49,574 nt of DNA, taken from an uncultured Campylobacter sp. GTDB taxonomy: Bacteria > Campylobacterota > Campylobacteria > Campylobacterales > Campylobacteraceae. The notes below the pieces were generated by a model. It was not told the DNA's origin. It saw only the letters and a program-made list of their open reading frames with translations, and did no database searches. Positions 35,042-43,538 of the stretch are shown piece after piece (position 1 is the first letter of the stretch; each line of letters opens with the position of its first letter). A program made the position numbers and the translations under genes. Where the stretch lies: NCBI GenBank assembly GCA_937990735.1, contig CALKQT010000100.1, forward strand, positions 1 through 49,574. The letters run 5' to 3'.

Positions 35042-35665
35042 ATGTTTAAACTTAGAGAGTTGCCGTTCGATGCGGCGCACAACGCGGTCGTAAGCAAAGA
35101 AACCTGTGATTATCACCACGGCAAGCACCACGCTACTTACGTGGCAAATTTAAATAAACTTACCGAATCGGGCGAGTTTGCGGGCAAGGGGCTTTACGAG
35201 ATCGTAACGGCTGCTAGCGGCGGGCTTTTCAATAACGCCGCGCAGGTTTACAACCACGATTTTTACTGGGATTGCATCGCAAAGCCTAGCGAGCCATCTG
35301 CGGAGTTAAAATCGGCGCTAGCGGAAAATTTTGCGGATTTTAAAAGCGAGTTTTTGGCTGCTGCTACGGCGCATTTCGGCTCGGGCTGGGTGTGGCTCGC
35401 TTACGATCCAAAATCAGGCAAGCTTTGCATCAAAGCGACCCAAAACGCCGCCACACCGGTAACAGAAGGGCTCGTGCCGCTTCTAGTCGTGGACGTTTGG
35501 GAGCACGCGTATTACATCGATGAGCACAACGCGCGCCCGAAATATTTGGAAAAATTTTACGCGGGCATCAACTGGGAGTTCGTCTCAAGCGCCTACGAAT
35601 GGGCAAAAAAAGAGGGTCTCGGCTCGGTGAAATTTTACATCGATGAGCTTCACGGCAGAGATTAA
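35042..35665 (+). CDS. sodB: iron superoxide dismutase
   Basis: Cytosolic FeSOD of 207 residues that converts superoxide to peroxide and oxygen. Metal ligands are in YHHGKHHATYV (first histidine near residue 25), NHDFYWDC, and DVWEHAYYID, which gives Asp and His. The FNNAAQVYNHDFYW segment and the Gln-type active site are of the iron form. No signal peptide. It has its own strong promoter and ribosome binding site, and reads away from the decayed SMR pair. Confidence 0.97.
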   Translation: MFKLRELPFDAAHNAVVSKETCDYHHGKHHATYVANLNKLTESGEFAGKGLYEIVTAASGGLFNNAAQVYNHDFYWDCIAKPSEPSAELKSALAENFADFKSEFLAAATAHFGSGWVWLAYDPKSGKLCIKATQNAATPVTEGLVPLLVVDVWEHAYYIDEHNARPKYLEKFYAGINWEFVSSAYEWAKKEGLGSVKFYIDELHGRD

Positions 35666-36105
35666 ATTTTAAAATTTAAGCGGACGCGGCGATACAAAGA
35701 TCTGGGTCCGTCGCGCTCGCTTGCGTAAATTTTAAATTGCGCGGGCACGCACAAACGGAAGCGGCGCTACCCGCAGAGCTAAAATCCGTTTAAACGCATA
35801 AATCCGAGTAGAGCGGATACGGCTCGCGTAGTACACAAAGCTGAAATCTCTTAAGCGCTCGTAGGTTCGCTGCGGACGATAATAGCTGCCCGCAAATCGC
35901 TTAAACGTATCATGGATTTGCTATAGGCTCAGGCTCGCTGCAGAGGTAACTGCTGCGGCACTTGGTGCGCTTAAAATTTTAATTCAGAGCTAGCGGCTAA
36001 ATTTTAAGGCCTTTCTTGAGATTTAGCCGCAGCAATACCGCTTTTCAATCTAACTTTTAAATTTAAAATTTCATCAAAACCCGGGCGCTAAATTTAATCA
36101 AAATT
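35666..36105. other. intergenic spacer with AAATTT words
   Basis: 440 bases with several TTTTAAAATTTAAG words near both ends and GC-rich filler between. No gene or clear terminator is seen after sodB. Confidence 0.5.
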
Positions 36106-36687
36106 TTAGCCTAAAATCATCCAAAGTCCGATCGCGCACATCAGCACCGAGCAGAAAATTTCGAGGTATTTCAGATGGGTTTTCAGCAGATTTTTTAGCA
36201 CCGCTCCGCCCAGCGCGTAGATGCTGAGGCAGATGCTTTCGCTCACGCACAAGATCGCCACGAGGGCGAAGGTGCGCGCACCGAAAAGATTATCCGCGTC
36301 CAAAAATGGCGGAAAGAGCGCGGTGAAAAATATCCACGCCTTGGGGTTTGAGACCGCGACTACGAGGCCTTGGAAGAAGATATTTTCGCTGCGCTTTTGT
36401 TTTTGCAGCTTGAAATTTCCGCGCGCTAAAAAGGTCGCGACGCCCAGATAGAAGATATACGCGCCGCCTAAAATTTTAATCGCGCTAAGCGCCGCAGGGT
36501 GCGCAAGCAGAATACCCGCGACGCCGAATATGCACGCAAGCGCCACGGCTGCGACGCCTAGCACCTGCGCCAGCAACGCGGGCAGCGCCCTAAGATAGCC
36601 GCGCGCGATGCCGAGATTTAGCGCGTAGGTCATGTTGATGCCCGGCATCAGCGATATCGGAAAGATCGTAAAGAAAAACAGAAGCAT
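36106..36687 (-). CDS. LysE/RhtB family amino-acid exporter
   Basis: A 193-residue inner-membrane protein with about six helices. The family marks are the N-terminal FPISLMPGINMTYALNLGIARGYLRAL (PGP-type motif, here MPG) and NPKAWIFFTALFPPF in the middle. Such proteins export amino acids such as threonine, homoserine lactone or lysine; the substrate cannot be deduced. It stands alone, with spacers on both sides. Confidence 0.9.
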   Translation of the reverse strand: MLLFFFTIFPISLMPGINMTYALNLGIARGYLRALPALLAQVLGVAAVALACIFGVAGILLAHPAALSAIKILGGAYIFYLGVATFLARGNFKLQKQKRSENIFFQGLVVAVSNPKAWIFFTALFPPFLDADNLFGARTFALVAILCVSESICLSIYALGGAVLKNLLKTHLKYLEIFCSVLMCAIGLWMILG

Positions 36688-37166
36688 TGAAAACCCCTAA
36701 ATTGCGGCTAAATTTTAAATTTTATCTCTCGCGATACGGCGCCGCTGCGATAGATTTTAAAATTCTAAAATTTAACGCGCTGCGCTGAGGCGAATAAAAT
36801 TTTAAAATTCCGCCGCGCCGCACCCAAACTTTTCTTGGGGCGGGAAGGGGGCCCCAATTGCGAGGTCGCTCCCCTTCCCGCCCCAAACCCCACCTAACCC
36901 CCGACGACGCTTTACAAGGGGCAGGCTACGCCTGCGCTGAATTTATATTATAACTGCGGTGCAGTGTCTCGCACCTAGTCGCAAGACCGCCGTGCCGCAA
37001 GTTTCAATACAATGTGTCGCACCGAGTAAAAACTCACGCCGCAGTGTGTGTAACAGAGCGAATGAAAATTTAAAATTCTACACGCCTTGGCATAAAATAT
37101 ATTGCGGCGAAGCGAGCTGCGCCGCCGCGGGTAAATTTTAAATTTAAAACTCTCGCGGCTTTAAAT
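36688..37166. other. intergenic spacer with hairpin elements
   Basis: No gene is supported. It starts with AAATTTTAAATTT words, then holds the large GC-rich inverted repeat listed separately, a C-rich run (CCCCACCTAACCCCCG), and a small hairpin GCAGGC-TAC-GCCTGC at 36921-36935. The half next to the symporter gene is again repeat-like. Confidence 0.55.
36835..36886. repeat. GC-rich inverted repeat, candidate extragenic element
   Basis: TTGGGGCGGGAAGGGG (36835-36850) and CCCCTTCCCGCCCCAA (36871-36886) are perfect 16-base complements around a 20-base loop that itself begins GCCCC. Base content is very unlike the AAATTT-rich spacer around it. It lies between two minus-strand genes. It could be a strong RNA hairpin or a copy of a dispersed repeat family. 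Confidence 0.7.
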
Positions 37167-38534
37167 TTAGCCGAAAATCCCGTATCCGAAGATCACCGCG
37201 ATGATAAGCGGCAGGATAAATTTGACGTACAAAAACCAAACTCCCGCGAGCCTCGCGCTCAGATCGCCTTCGTTGGTGAGCTCGTAGATCGCATCCTTTT
37301 TCAGCACCCAGCCCACGTAGATGCAGCACAGAAGCGCCGTTAGCACGAAAAATATGTTCGCGCTTACGAAGTCGAAAGCGTCGAAAACCGAGCGCCCCAG
37401 AATTTTAACGTCCGCAAGCACGCTGCTTGAGAGTATGCAGGGCAGGTTGCCGAGCACGAAGACGCCGCCGAGCGTTAAATTTACCGCCTTTAGCGTCGAA
37501 AAGCCGAAGCGTTCCTCGACGAAATTTATGATGACCTGATAGATCGTGATCGACGTCGTAAGCGCAGCGATAAGCAAAATCGAGAGAAAGACCACCGCGA
37601 CGGCGTTGCCGAACGGCATGTGCGAAAACGCGATCGGAAGGCTCTTAAAAACTAACGACGAGCCGCTGCTCGGCTCAAGCCCCGCGCTAAAGAGCGACGG
37701 GAAGATCATAAAGCCCGCAAGCACGGCGATGAGTGTGTTTACGACTGCGGTAATAGTGGCTGTTTGCATCAGCTTCTCGTCTTTGTTGAGGAAGCTCGAC
37801 AGCGTGATCATGACGCCGAATCCGAGCGAGAGCGCGAAAAAGACCTGTCCCAAAACGTCGATCAAAAGTTTGGGCGTGATCTTTGCAAAATCGACGCCGA
37901 GGTAAAATTTCACGCCCTCCTTTGCTCCTTCGAGCGTTAAATTTGTAAGGATCACCGCGATGAAGCACAAAAATAGCGCGGGCATTAGAAATTTTACGAA
38001 TTTTTCTATCCCCTCGATGATGCCGTTTTTCAAAATGTACCAGTTGATCGCTATGAAAACGATCGTGTAAGCTCCGACGCCAAGCGGGCTGTTTTCGATG
38101 TGATCTGAGTAGAATTTCTGCGTGAATGCGGGGTCTGTAATCCGCGCGGAGAGGTCGAAGTTGCCGCTTACGATGTTTACGATGTAGGTTAGCACCCAGC
38201 CGCCAAGGACCATATAGTAGGCTAAAATTCCAAACGCGCCGATTACGCCCATGATGCCTACGATCTTCCATGCGGGCTTTATGCGTGAGCCGTCCTTTTT
38301 AGGCGCTGCAAAGGCATCGACGCAGTTTCTTAGCGCGCGACGTCCGATGACGTTTTCTACTAAGATCATCGGGATTCCAAGCACGATCATCGCGATACAA
38401 AACACGAGCACGTAGGCGCCGCCGCCATTTTCGCCGACTAAATACGGAAATCGCCACGTGCAACCAAAGCCGATCGTGGCGCCTGCGACGGTTAAAATAT
38501 ATGTGAGCTTGCTGCTCCAGGTCTGTCTCGGCAC
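37167..38534 (-). CDS. neurotransmitter:sodium symporter (SNF/NSS) family transporter
   Basis: A 455-residue inner-membrane protein of the LeuT fold with about 11 helices, which takes up amino acids or related compounds with sodium. The helix 1 signature is TVAGATIGFGCTWRFPYLVGENGGGAY, nearly diagnostic of the family (sodium and substrate site). Further marks are FFALSLGFGVMITLSSFLNK and ITIYQVIINFVEERF. Substrate unknown; Campylobacter relatives occur in tandem pairs in C. jejuni, as I recall, but only one is here. Ten bases separate its start from the nadD-rsfS stop, so cotranscription is likely. Confidence 0.94.
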   Translation of the reverse strand: MPRQTWSSKLTYILTVAGATIGFGCTWRFPYLVGENGGGAYVLVFCIAMIVLGIPMILVENVIGRRALRNCVDAFAAPKKDGSRIKPAWKIVGIMGVIGAFGILAYYMVLGGWVLTYIVNIVSGNFDLSARITDPAFTQKFYSDHIENSPLGVGAYTIVFIAINWYILKNGIIEGIEKFVKFLMPALFLCFIAVILTNLTLEGAKEGVKFYLGVDFAKITPKLLIDVLGQVFFALSLGFGVMITLSSFLNKDEKLMQTATITAVVNTLIAVLAGFMIFPSLFSAGLEPSSGSSLVFKSLPIAFSHMPFGNAVAVVFLSILLIAALTTSITIYQVIINFVEERFGFSTLKAVNLTLGGVFVLGNLPCILSSSVLADVKILGRSVFDAFDFVSANIFFVLTALLCCIYVGWVLKKDAIYELTNEGDLSARLAGVWFLYVKFILPLIIAVIFGYGIFG

Positions 38535-38543
38535 GCTCCCTCC

Positions 38544-40136
38544 TTAAAATTGCTCTTTTTTGAGCTTGTCGAGGAAGTCCTCGATATTGTATTTGGCGCG
38601 GTAAGCCTCGCTGATGAGATGGACTATGATATCGCCGAGATCGACGACGCTCCATTCATCGCCGCTTTCGATAGCCAAAAACTCCTCGCCGAGCGGCTTA
38701 AGCGCGCTTTTTAGCTCCTCGATAAGCGAGGCTGCGTGGCGGGAGGTTAGCGTAGTAGCGATTACTACGAGTTTTGCGATGTATTCGCGCTCACTCATAT
38801 CGATGATCTGGACATCTTCGGCTTTCTTTTCGTTTAAAATTTCGGCGATCCGCTCCGCCCTTTGCTTTGGATCTTGCATATCTTTCCTTTTATAAAATTT
38901 TATGACCTCTGCTGCGATCTTGGGCGGGATTTCGCCTTTGAAATCTCGCCTAAAACCGCTTGAGCTCGCATCTACGGCAATCTCGAAGCGCCTTAGAGCC
39001 GCCCACTGCCGCGGGATCTCGTAGCCGGGTCTCGTAAGCACTACAAACTCCGCTAATTTCTGCAACTCGCCAAAATCGCGCCATTTATGAAGCTCTGCTA
39101 GGTTGTCGGCACCCACGACGATGTAGAGCTTTGAGACTATATCCGTGTCGCCTGTGCTACCTATGCAATTTACTGCGTTGCCTGCGCTATGCGCGTCGTT
39201 CGTATCATTTATGTCGCTCGCATTGCTTGCGTTGTTTGCTTGGCCTGCGCCGTTTGCGTTACCATTTGCTTTACTTGCGCTGCTTATGTTATTTGCTCTA
39301 CCCATGCCGTTTGTTTCATTTGCGCTACCGCTTACGTTGCATACGCCGTCTGCGCCGCCACTTGGAATTTTATTCGCGCCTGAAATTTCATCCGCATCCG
39401 AACTCTCGCTCGCTATGCTACTTGGAATTTCGCGGTTTTTTGCGTTTGAAATTTCGCTCGCATTTGAAATTTTATCTGCGTTTTGGATTTTACTCGCGCC
39501 GTCCTTGCTATCCACCTTGCTTTGCGAAATTTTGTCCATTTCGCTTTTGCTACCAACCGAAATTTGATCCGCCATTCCGCCCTGCAGAGCTTCGTTTTTT
39601 GCGTTAGCGGGGATGCTCGTCCTGCCCGCACTATCGGCGGAGCAGGTATCGCCGCTTAGAATTTTACCTATATCGCACGACAAAGCCCCGTCCGTCTTCT
39701 CGGGTAAAATTTCGTCTGCACTGTCCGAAACATAAGCACAGGCAGAAATTTTATTCTCAATATTTGCGCCGTTAGGTAGAGCCCTATCCGTTACGGCTGT
39801 CGGGGTTTCGCTCGCCGAGGCTGCCGTCTCCGCCGTGATTTTGTCGTGTATGCCGTATTTTTCTAGCAGAAATTTCACGCTTTGTATCGTGGGTACCGGC
39901 ACGTTTTGCGAAATTTCATAATCGCTCACCTCCACGCCCGGGGTGTCGCTCCACAGCGCGCGGCACCATCTAAGCCGCAGCTGCGGCGGTGCCGAAAAGC
40001 TTTTTTTAAACGGGTTTAGAAACGACGGCATTATGACCAGCAAATCGGGCTTTAGGCTTGATAAAATCGCCTTTACCGCGGCGTCGTGTCCTGCGTGCGG
40101 CGGATCGAAACTGCCGCCGAAAAGTGCGATCTTCAC
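38544..40136 (-). CDS. nadD: NadD nicotinate-nucleotide adenylyltransferase fused in frame to ribosomal silencing factor RsfS, with large insertion
   Basis: The N-terminus (VKIALFGGSFDPPHAGH, IMPSFLNPFKKSF) and a later segment (LYIVVGADNLAELHKW; VLTRPGYEIP; SSSGFRRDF) make NadD of NAD synthesis. Between them lies a low-complexity insertion of about 240 residues (Asn, Ala, Ser, Gly rich, such as ANNASNASDINDTNDAH). The NadD end KFYKRKD runs without stop into MQDPKQRAERIAEILNEKKA, a full RsfS (111 residues; DVQIIDMS, IDMSEREYIAKLVVIATT). AAAGGAAAGAT before that Met (start at 38879) may also allow separate RsfS synthesis. I start at GTG with GGAGCGAGC upstream, matching the usual MKIALFGG; an ATG ten codons earlier (40166) is the alternative. 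Confidence 0.88.
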   Translation of the reverse strand: MKIALFGGSFDPPHAGHDAAVKAILSSLKPDLLVIMPSFLNPFKKSFSAPPQLRLRWCRALWSDTPGVEVSDYEISQNVPVPTIQSVKFLLEKYGIHDKITAETAASASETPTAVTDRALPNGANIENKISACAYVSDSADEILPEKTDGALSCDIGKILSGDTCSADSAGRTSIPANAKNEALQGGMADQISVGSKSEMDKISQSKVDSKDGASKIQNADKISNASEISNAKNREIPSSIASESSDADEISGANKIPSGGADGVCNVSGSANETNGMGRANNISSASKANGNANGAGQANNASNASDINDTNDAHSAGNAVNCIGSTGDTDIVSKLYIVVGADNLAELHKWRDFGELQKLAEFVVLTRPGYEIPRQWAALRRFEIAVDASSSGFRRDFKGEIPPKIAAEVIKFYKRKDMQDPKQRAERIAEILNEKKAEDVQIIDMSEREYIAKLVVIATTLTSRHAASLIEELKSALKPLGEEFLAIESGDEWSVVDLGDIIVHLISEAYRAKYNIEDFLDKLKKEQF

Positions 40137-40622
40137 GCGCTCGCTCCGCGCCGTTTCATGCTGCAAAATTTCTCGTCCTTCGCCGCAAATTCTGCGCCGT
40201 AAAATCTTGCGCGTCGCAATCTTTCTTTATGAAATTTTACGTCGCAAAATTCCGCTTCGCCAAATTTTGTTTTAAAAAATCCTGCGTTTTGCAGCGCGGC
40301 GCAAAGGCTAGGACTGCGTCGCAGCCCTTTTGCGGCGGCAAAATTTAAAAGCGCGCCATCGCGGAATTTTACTCCGCCGAATTTCGCTGCGTTAAATTTC
40401 ATTTTAAGCTCTAAATTTGGCGTCTGGAACTTCATCTCCTGAAATTTCGCGCCGTGAAATTTAGCCGTATAAAATTTCGCAGTGCGAGTTAAAAAACCCG
40501 TCTCGCGCAATTCTGCTTTGTAAAATTTAACGCCGCGATCCATAAATTTTTCCGCGCAAAATCCAGCGGCTGCGAAGCGGACGTTAGAATTCGGGTTTTT
40601 GTAAGGCTTTCGCACGGGCCGC
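40137..40622. other. repeat-rich spacer with a doubtful pentapeptide-like frame
   Basis: Densely packed GAAATTTTACGCC / TAAAATTTCG words about every 15 bases. On the minus strand a 160-codon frame (40133-40615) translates them as AKFYTAKFHGAKFQEMKF and similar, so it mimics a pentapeptide-repeat protein. The frame overlaps the nadD start, has an ATG with weak ribosome binding site and no other domain; I judge it a by-product of repeat spacing but record it because the period is so regular. Confidence 0.55.
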
Positions 40623-41873
40623 CTACATATATTTTTCTAAAACGCGCGGAATTTCGATGCTGCCGTCCTTGCGCTGGTAGTTTTCCATCACCGCGATCAG
40701 CGTGCGGCCGACCGCGAGCGAGGAGCCGTTTAGCGTGTGAACGAGGCTGTTTTTCTTTCCGTCTTTGAAGCGGATCTTGGCTCTGCGCGCCTGAAAATCG
40801 CGACAGTTGCTGATCGAGCTGATCTCTCTGTATTGGTTCTGCCCCGGCAGCCAAACCTCCAAATCCACGGTCTTTGCGGCGCTAAAGCCCAGATCGCCGC
40901 TGCAAAGCAGCATGTGTCTATGCGGAAGGCCTAGGCTAGCTAGCAGATCGCTTGCGCATGAAATCATCTCCTCAAGCATCTTTGCGCTATATTCGGGACG
41001 CGTGATGGCGACGAGCTCGACTTTCTCGAACTGATGCTGGCGGATCATGCCGCGCGTATCGCGCCCCGCCGAACCCGCCTCCTTGCGAAAGCAGTGGCTG
41101 TAGCTGGTGAGCTTGATCGGCAGCTCCTCGCTGCGTAAAATTTCATCGTTAAAGAGATTTGTCGCCGTAACCTCGCTCGTAGGGATGAGGTAGAGGTTTT
41201 GCTCCTCGTCGTCAACGCGGTAGAGGTCGTCTTTAAATTTGGGCAGCTGACCCGTGCCGTAGAGGATCTGATCGCGCACCAAAAACGGCATATTTACGAG
41301 CTCGAAGCCGCGCGAGTTATTAAATTCGATCATGTAATTGATGAGGGCCATATTCAGCTTTGCGCCCAGCCCGCGGATCGCGGTGAAGCGGCTGCCGCTG
41401 AGTTTGACGCCGCGCTCGAAATCAAGCCATCCCAGCGCCTCGCCGAGCTCGAAGTGCTGCTTGGGCACGAAGTCGAACGTGCGCGGATCAAGCACCTTTT
41501 TGATACAGACGTTTTCGTTCTCGTCCGCGCCGATCGGCACGTCGTCGTCGATGATATTCGGCACGCACGCGGCGATCGCCTCTAAGTTTTGCTCGCGCTC
41601 ATTTACGAGCTCGCTTAGGCCTTGGATCTTTTGCTTGTTTTCCTCAAGCTGCGATTTTAGCGCGCCTACGTCCTTACCTTCGCGCGCGGCGAGGCCGAGC
41701 TCCTTGCTCTTTGCATTTTGCACGGCTTGAAGATTCTCTAACTCCGTCTTTTTAAATTTTAGCTCGTTGTAGGCATCCAGTAGCGATTGAAGGGTTTGCG
41801 GCGGGACTTTTTTGGCGATGAGTTTTTTATTAAATTCGTCGAAATTCGTCTCGATAAGTTTTAAATTTATCAT
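40623..41873 (-). CDS. serS: seryl-tRNA synthetase
   Basis: Class II aminoacyl-tRNA synthetase of 416 residues that charges tRNA-Ser. The N-terminal coiled-coil arm (about residues 28-105) is visible as Lys/Glu/Leu heptads. Motif 2 is SYSHCFRKEAGSAGRDTRGM, with the QFEKVEL strand, and motif 3 is GSSLAVGRTLIAVMENYQ. TSEVTATNLF is the serine-specific TxE loop. Length is typical and no insertion is seen in this enzyme. It is divergent from nikK and shares a 140-base promoter region with it. Confidence 0.97.
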   Translation of the reverse strand: MINLKLIETNFDEFNKKLIAKKVPPQTLQSLLDAYNELKFKKTELENLQAVQNAKSKELGLAAREGKDVGALKSQLEENKQKIQGLSELVNEREQNLEAIAACVPNIIDDDVPIGADENENVCIKKVLDPRTFDFVPKQHFELGEALGWLDFERGVKLSGSRFTAIRGLGAKLNMALINYMIEFNNSRGFELVNMPFLVRDQILYGTGQLPKFKDDLYRVDDEEQNLYLIPTSEVTATNLFNDEILRSEELPIKLTSYSHCFRKEAGSAGRDTRGMIRQHQFEKVELVAITRPEYSAKMLEEMISCASDLLASLGLPHRHMLLCSGDLGFSAAKTVDLEVWLPGQNQYREISSISNCRDFQARRAKIRFKDGKKNSLVHTLNGSSLAVGRTLIAVMENYQRKDGSIEIPRVLEKYM

Positions 41874-41977
41874 TTTCTGCCTCTTTTTGGTAATTTAAAT
41901 TGCGACATTTTAACTAAAGTTTGCTTTAAATACTCAAAATAAACCCACATTTAAGCAATACGGATGAAAAAAAGTGA

Positions 41978-41983
41978 TACAAT
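41978..41983 (+). promoter_or_regulatory. -10 box for the nik operon
   Basis: TACAAT in the context AAAGTGATACAATTCC, 30 bases before the nikK ATG. Transcription would start close to the inverted repeat listed next, so a repressor bound there would block it. Confidence 0.55.
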
Positions 41984-41986
41984 TCC

Positions 41987-42013
41987 GTAATATTTTATTA
42001 TGAAAGGTATTAC
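41987..42013 (+). promoter_or_regulatory. candidate NikR operator before nikK
   Basis: GTAATA (41987-41992) and TATTAC (42008-42013) are exact complements separated by 15 bases. The inner parts TAATA and TATTA both fit the TRWYA-N15-TRWYA pattern I remember for Helicobacter NikR. The site directly abuts the start codon and covers the GAAAGG ribosome binding site. The genes it precedes form a nickel importer, so nickel-dependent repression by NikR is a fair inference; nikR is not in the window. Confidence 0.6.
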
Positions 42014-42763
42014 ATGAAGGCAAAATTTGCTTTTTTAGGAATTTTCGCGGCGAGCCTTGCTTTCGCACATTTCGGCGTTCTTACAACGGATAAAAATGTC
42101 GTAGAGGATCAAAAAGATGCTACTTTAAAGCTAAATTTGGAATTCTCCCATCCGTTTTTACAGGAGTCTATGAATCTACAAAAGCCTGCAGAATTCGGCG
42201 TTTTTATTGACGGCGAGAAAAAATCGCTCCTAGGTAGCCTAAAAGAGCAGAAAAAGGGTGAAAATTCCTATTTCGCGGCGGAATTTAAAGCGGACAAGCC
42301 ATCGCTTTTAGCGTTTTATTTCGATCCGAAACCCTATGCCGAGCCGGCTGAGCGCAAGATGATCCGCCATATCACCAAAACCTACGTCGATGCTTACGGT
42401 GCGGGCGAAGGCTGGGATAAGCCGCTCGGGCTAGAGGCGGAGATCGTACCGCTCGTACGACCTTATGCGCTGTATGCGGGCGAGATATTTAGCGGAGTTT
42501 TTTTACTGCACGGAAAGCCCGTCCCGGGCGCGGACGTGGAGATCGAGCTATATAACGATAAGGGCTACAAGGCCCCTAGCGAGGCGCATGTCACGCAGGT
42601 CGTTAAAACCAACGGCGCGGGCGAGTTTAGCTTCGTAATGCCGGTTGCCGGCTGGTGGGGTTTTGCGGCTCTTAGCGAGGAGGAAGCCGCCAAAGGAAGC
42701 GAGCAGCCCGTAAATGAGCTGGGAGCCGTGCTTTGGATCAAAGCAGACGAGCTGAAAAAATAG
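42014..42763 (+). CDS. nikK: NikK, periplasmic component of the nickel ECF transporter (DUF4198 family)
   Basis: A 249-residue exported protein. The signal peptide MKAKFAFLGIFAASLAFA is followed at once by HFGVLTTDKN, so the mature N-terminus is histidine, a likely metal ligand. The rest is DUF4198-type beta-rich (AEIVPLVRPYALYAGEIFSG, HGKPVPGADVEIELYND, TNGAGEFSFVMPVAGWWGF). Proteins of this family accompany NikM/L/Q/O in epsilonproteobacteria and are thought to bind nickel outside. It leads the nik set and has the operator-like site at its start. A 775-base spacer lies between it and nikM, unlike the coupled genes after. Confidence 0.88.
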   Translation: MKAKFAFLGIFAASLAFAHFGVLTTDKNVVEDQKDATLKLNLEFSHPFLQESMNLQKPAEFGVFIDGEKKSLLGSLKEQKKGENSYFAAEFKADKPSLLAFYFDPKPYAEPAERKMIRHITKTYVDAYGAGEGWDKPLGLEAEIVPLVRPYALYAGEIFSGVFLLHGKPVPGADVEIELYNDKGYKAPSEAHVTQVVKTNGAGEFSFVMPVAGWWGFAALSEEEAAKGSEQPVNELGAVLWIKADELKK

Positions 42764-43538
42764 GGGGGCGGCTCGGTGAGATCTCTTTTTTCGGGCGAAA
42801 TTTGCGCCGCCGCGGATAAATTTACGCTTGAGCGGAGCTTTGAAATTTTATTTTCGCGCGTTTTGCTTGGCGGTGTAAAATTTCCAGCGAATTCTGCGGC
42901 TGAAATTTTACGAGGTAGAATTTTGTCGTTTTGCATCCGCGCAAAGTCTGCGTCTCGGGGTTTGGTTAAAACTTTACGGAGCAAAATTCCGCCGAGTAAA
43001 ATTTTAAGTAACGAAGCTCTGCTGCGTGAAATTTTGCTCGATAGAAGTTCACTCTTAGGAGCTTCGAGCCGTAAAATTTCATATCCATGGTTTTGCGAGC
43101 GTAAAATACCAGCACGTAAAATTTCGTTTTTTGAAATTTTGCAAACCCTGCCTTTTAAAATTTCACAGGCTCTGTTTTGTCGCGCAAGCACCGCGCCGAG
43201 ATCGCTCGGAGCCTTAAATTTCGCGTTGCAAAATCCGCTTGTCGCTCTTACAAATGTAGCAAGCGAAAATTCTTGCGCCATGCAAGCCGTAAAATTTATC
43301 AAATTTGCCGGTTCCGCAAGCAGTTCCGAGACCGCTCCGAGTCTTGCGCTGGCAGCCGCCGCAAATAGGACGCAAGCCGCGAGTTTTACAGCCGCAAATT
43401 TTGCCGCGATTAAAGCCGTAAAAGCAAGTTTTATAGCAATCAAAGCGATTATCGTAAAGGTCGCAAATGCCTTAAATTTAGCTACTTCGCACATTTTTGC
43501 CCGTCTAAAAAACGGGAGCGATTTAAAGGAGGCGAGCC
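42764..43538. other. spacer inside the nik set, with doubtful frames on both strands
   Basis: Filled with GTAAAATTTC / GAAATTTTG words. A GTG-started frame at 42776 stays open for 257 codons and overlaps nikM by 11 bases; on the opposite strand 42565-43494 is open as well. The plus product is composed of word translations (EILF, KILSN, ARKISFF) and an Ala-rich hydrophobic tail (ASFTAANFAAIKAVKASFIA) that could span a membrane. I see no conserved domain. Most likely a repeat expansion between nikK and nikM; a translated species-specific protein is not excluded. Confidence 0.5.

Noticed and set aside
42565..43494. 309-codon minus frame across the nikK end and spacer
   Set aside because: Overlaps the conserved C-terminus of nikK in antisense and is otherwise made of repeat-word translations.
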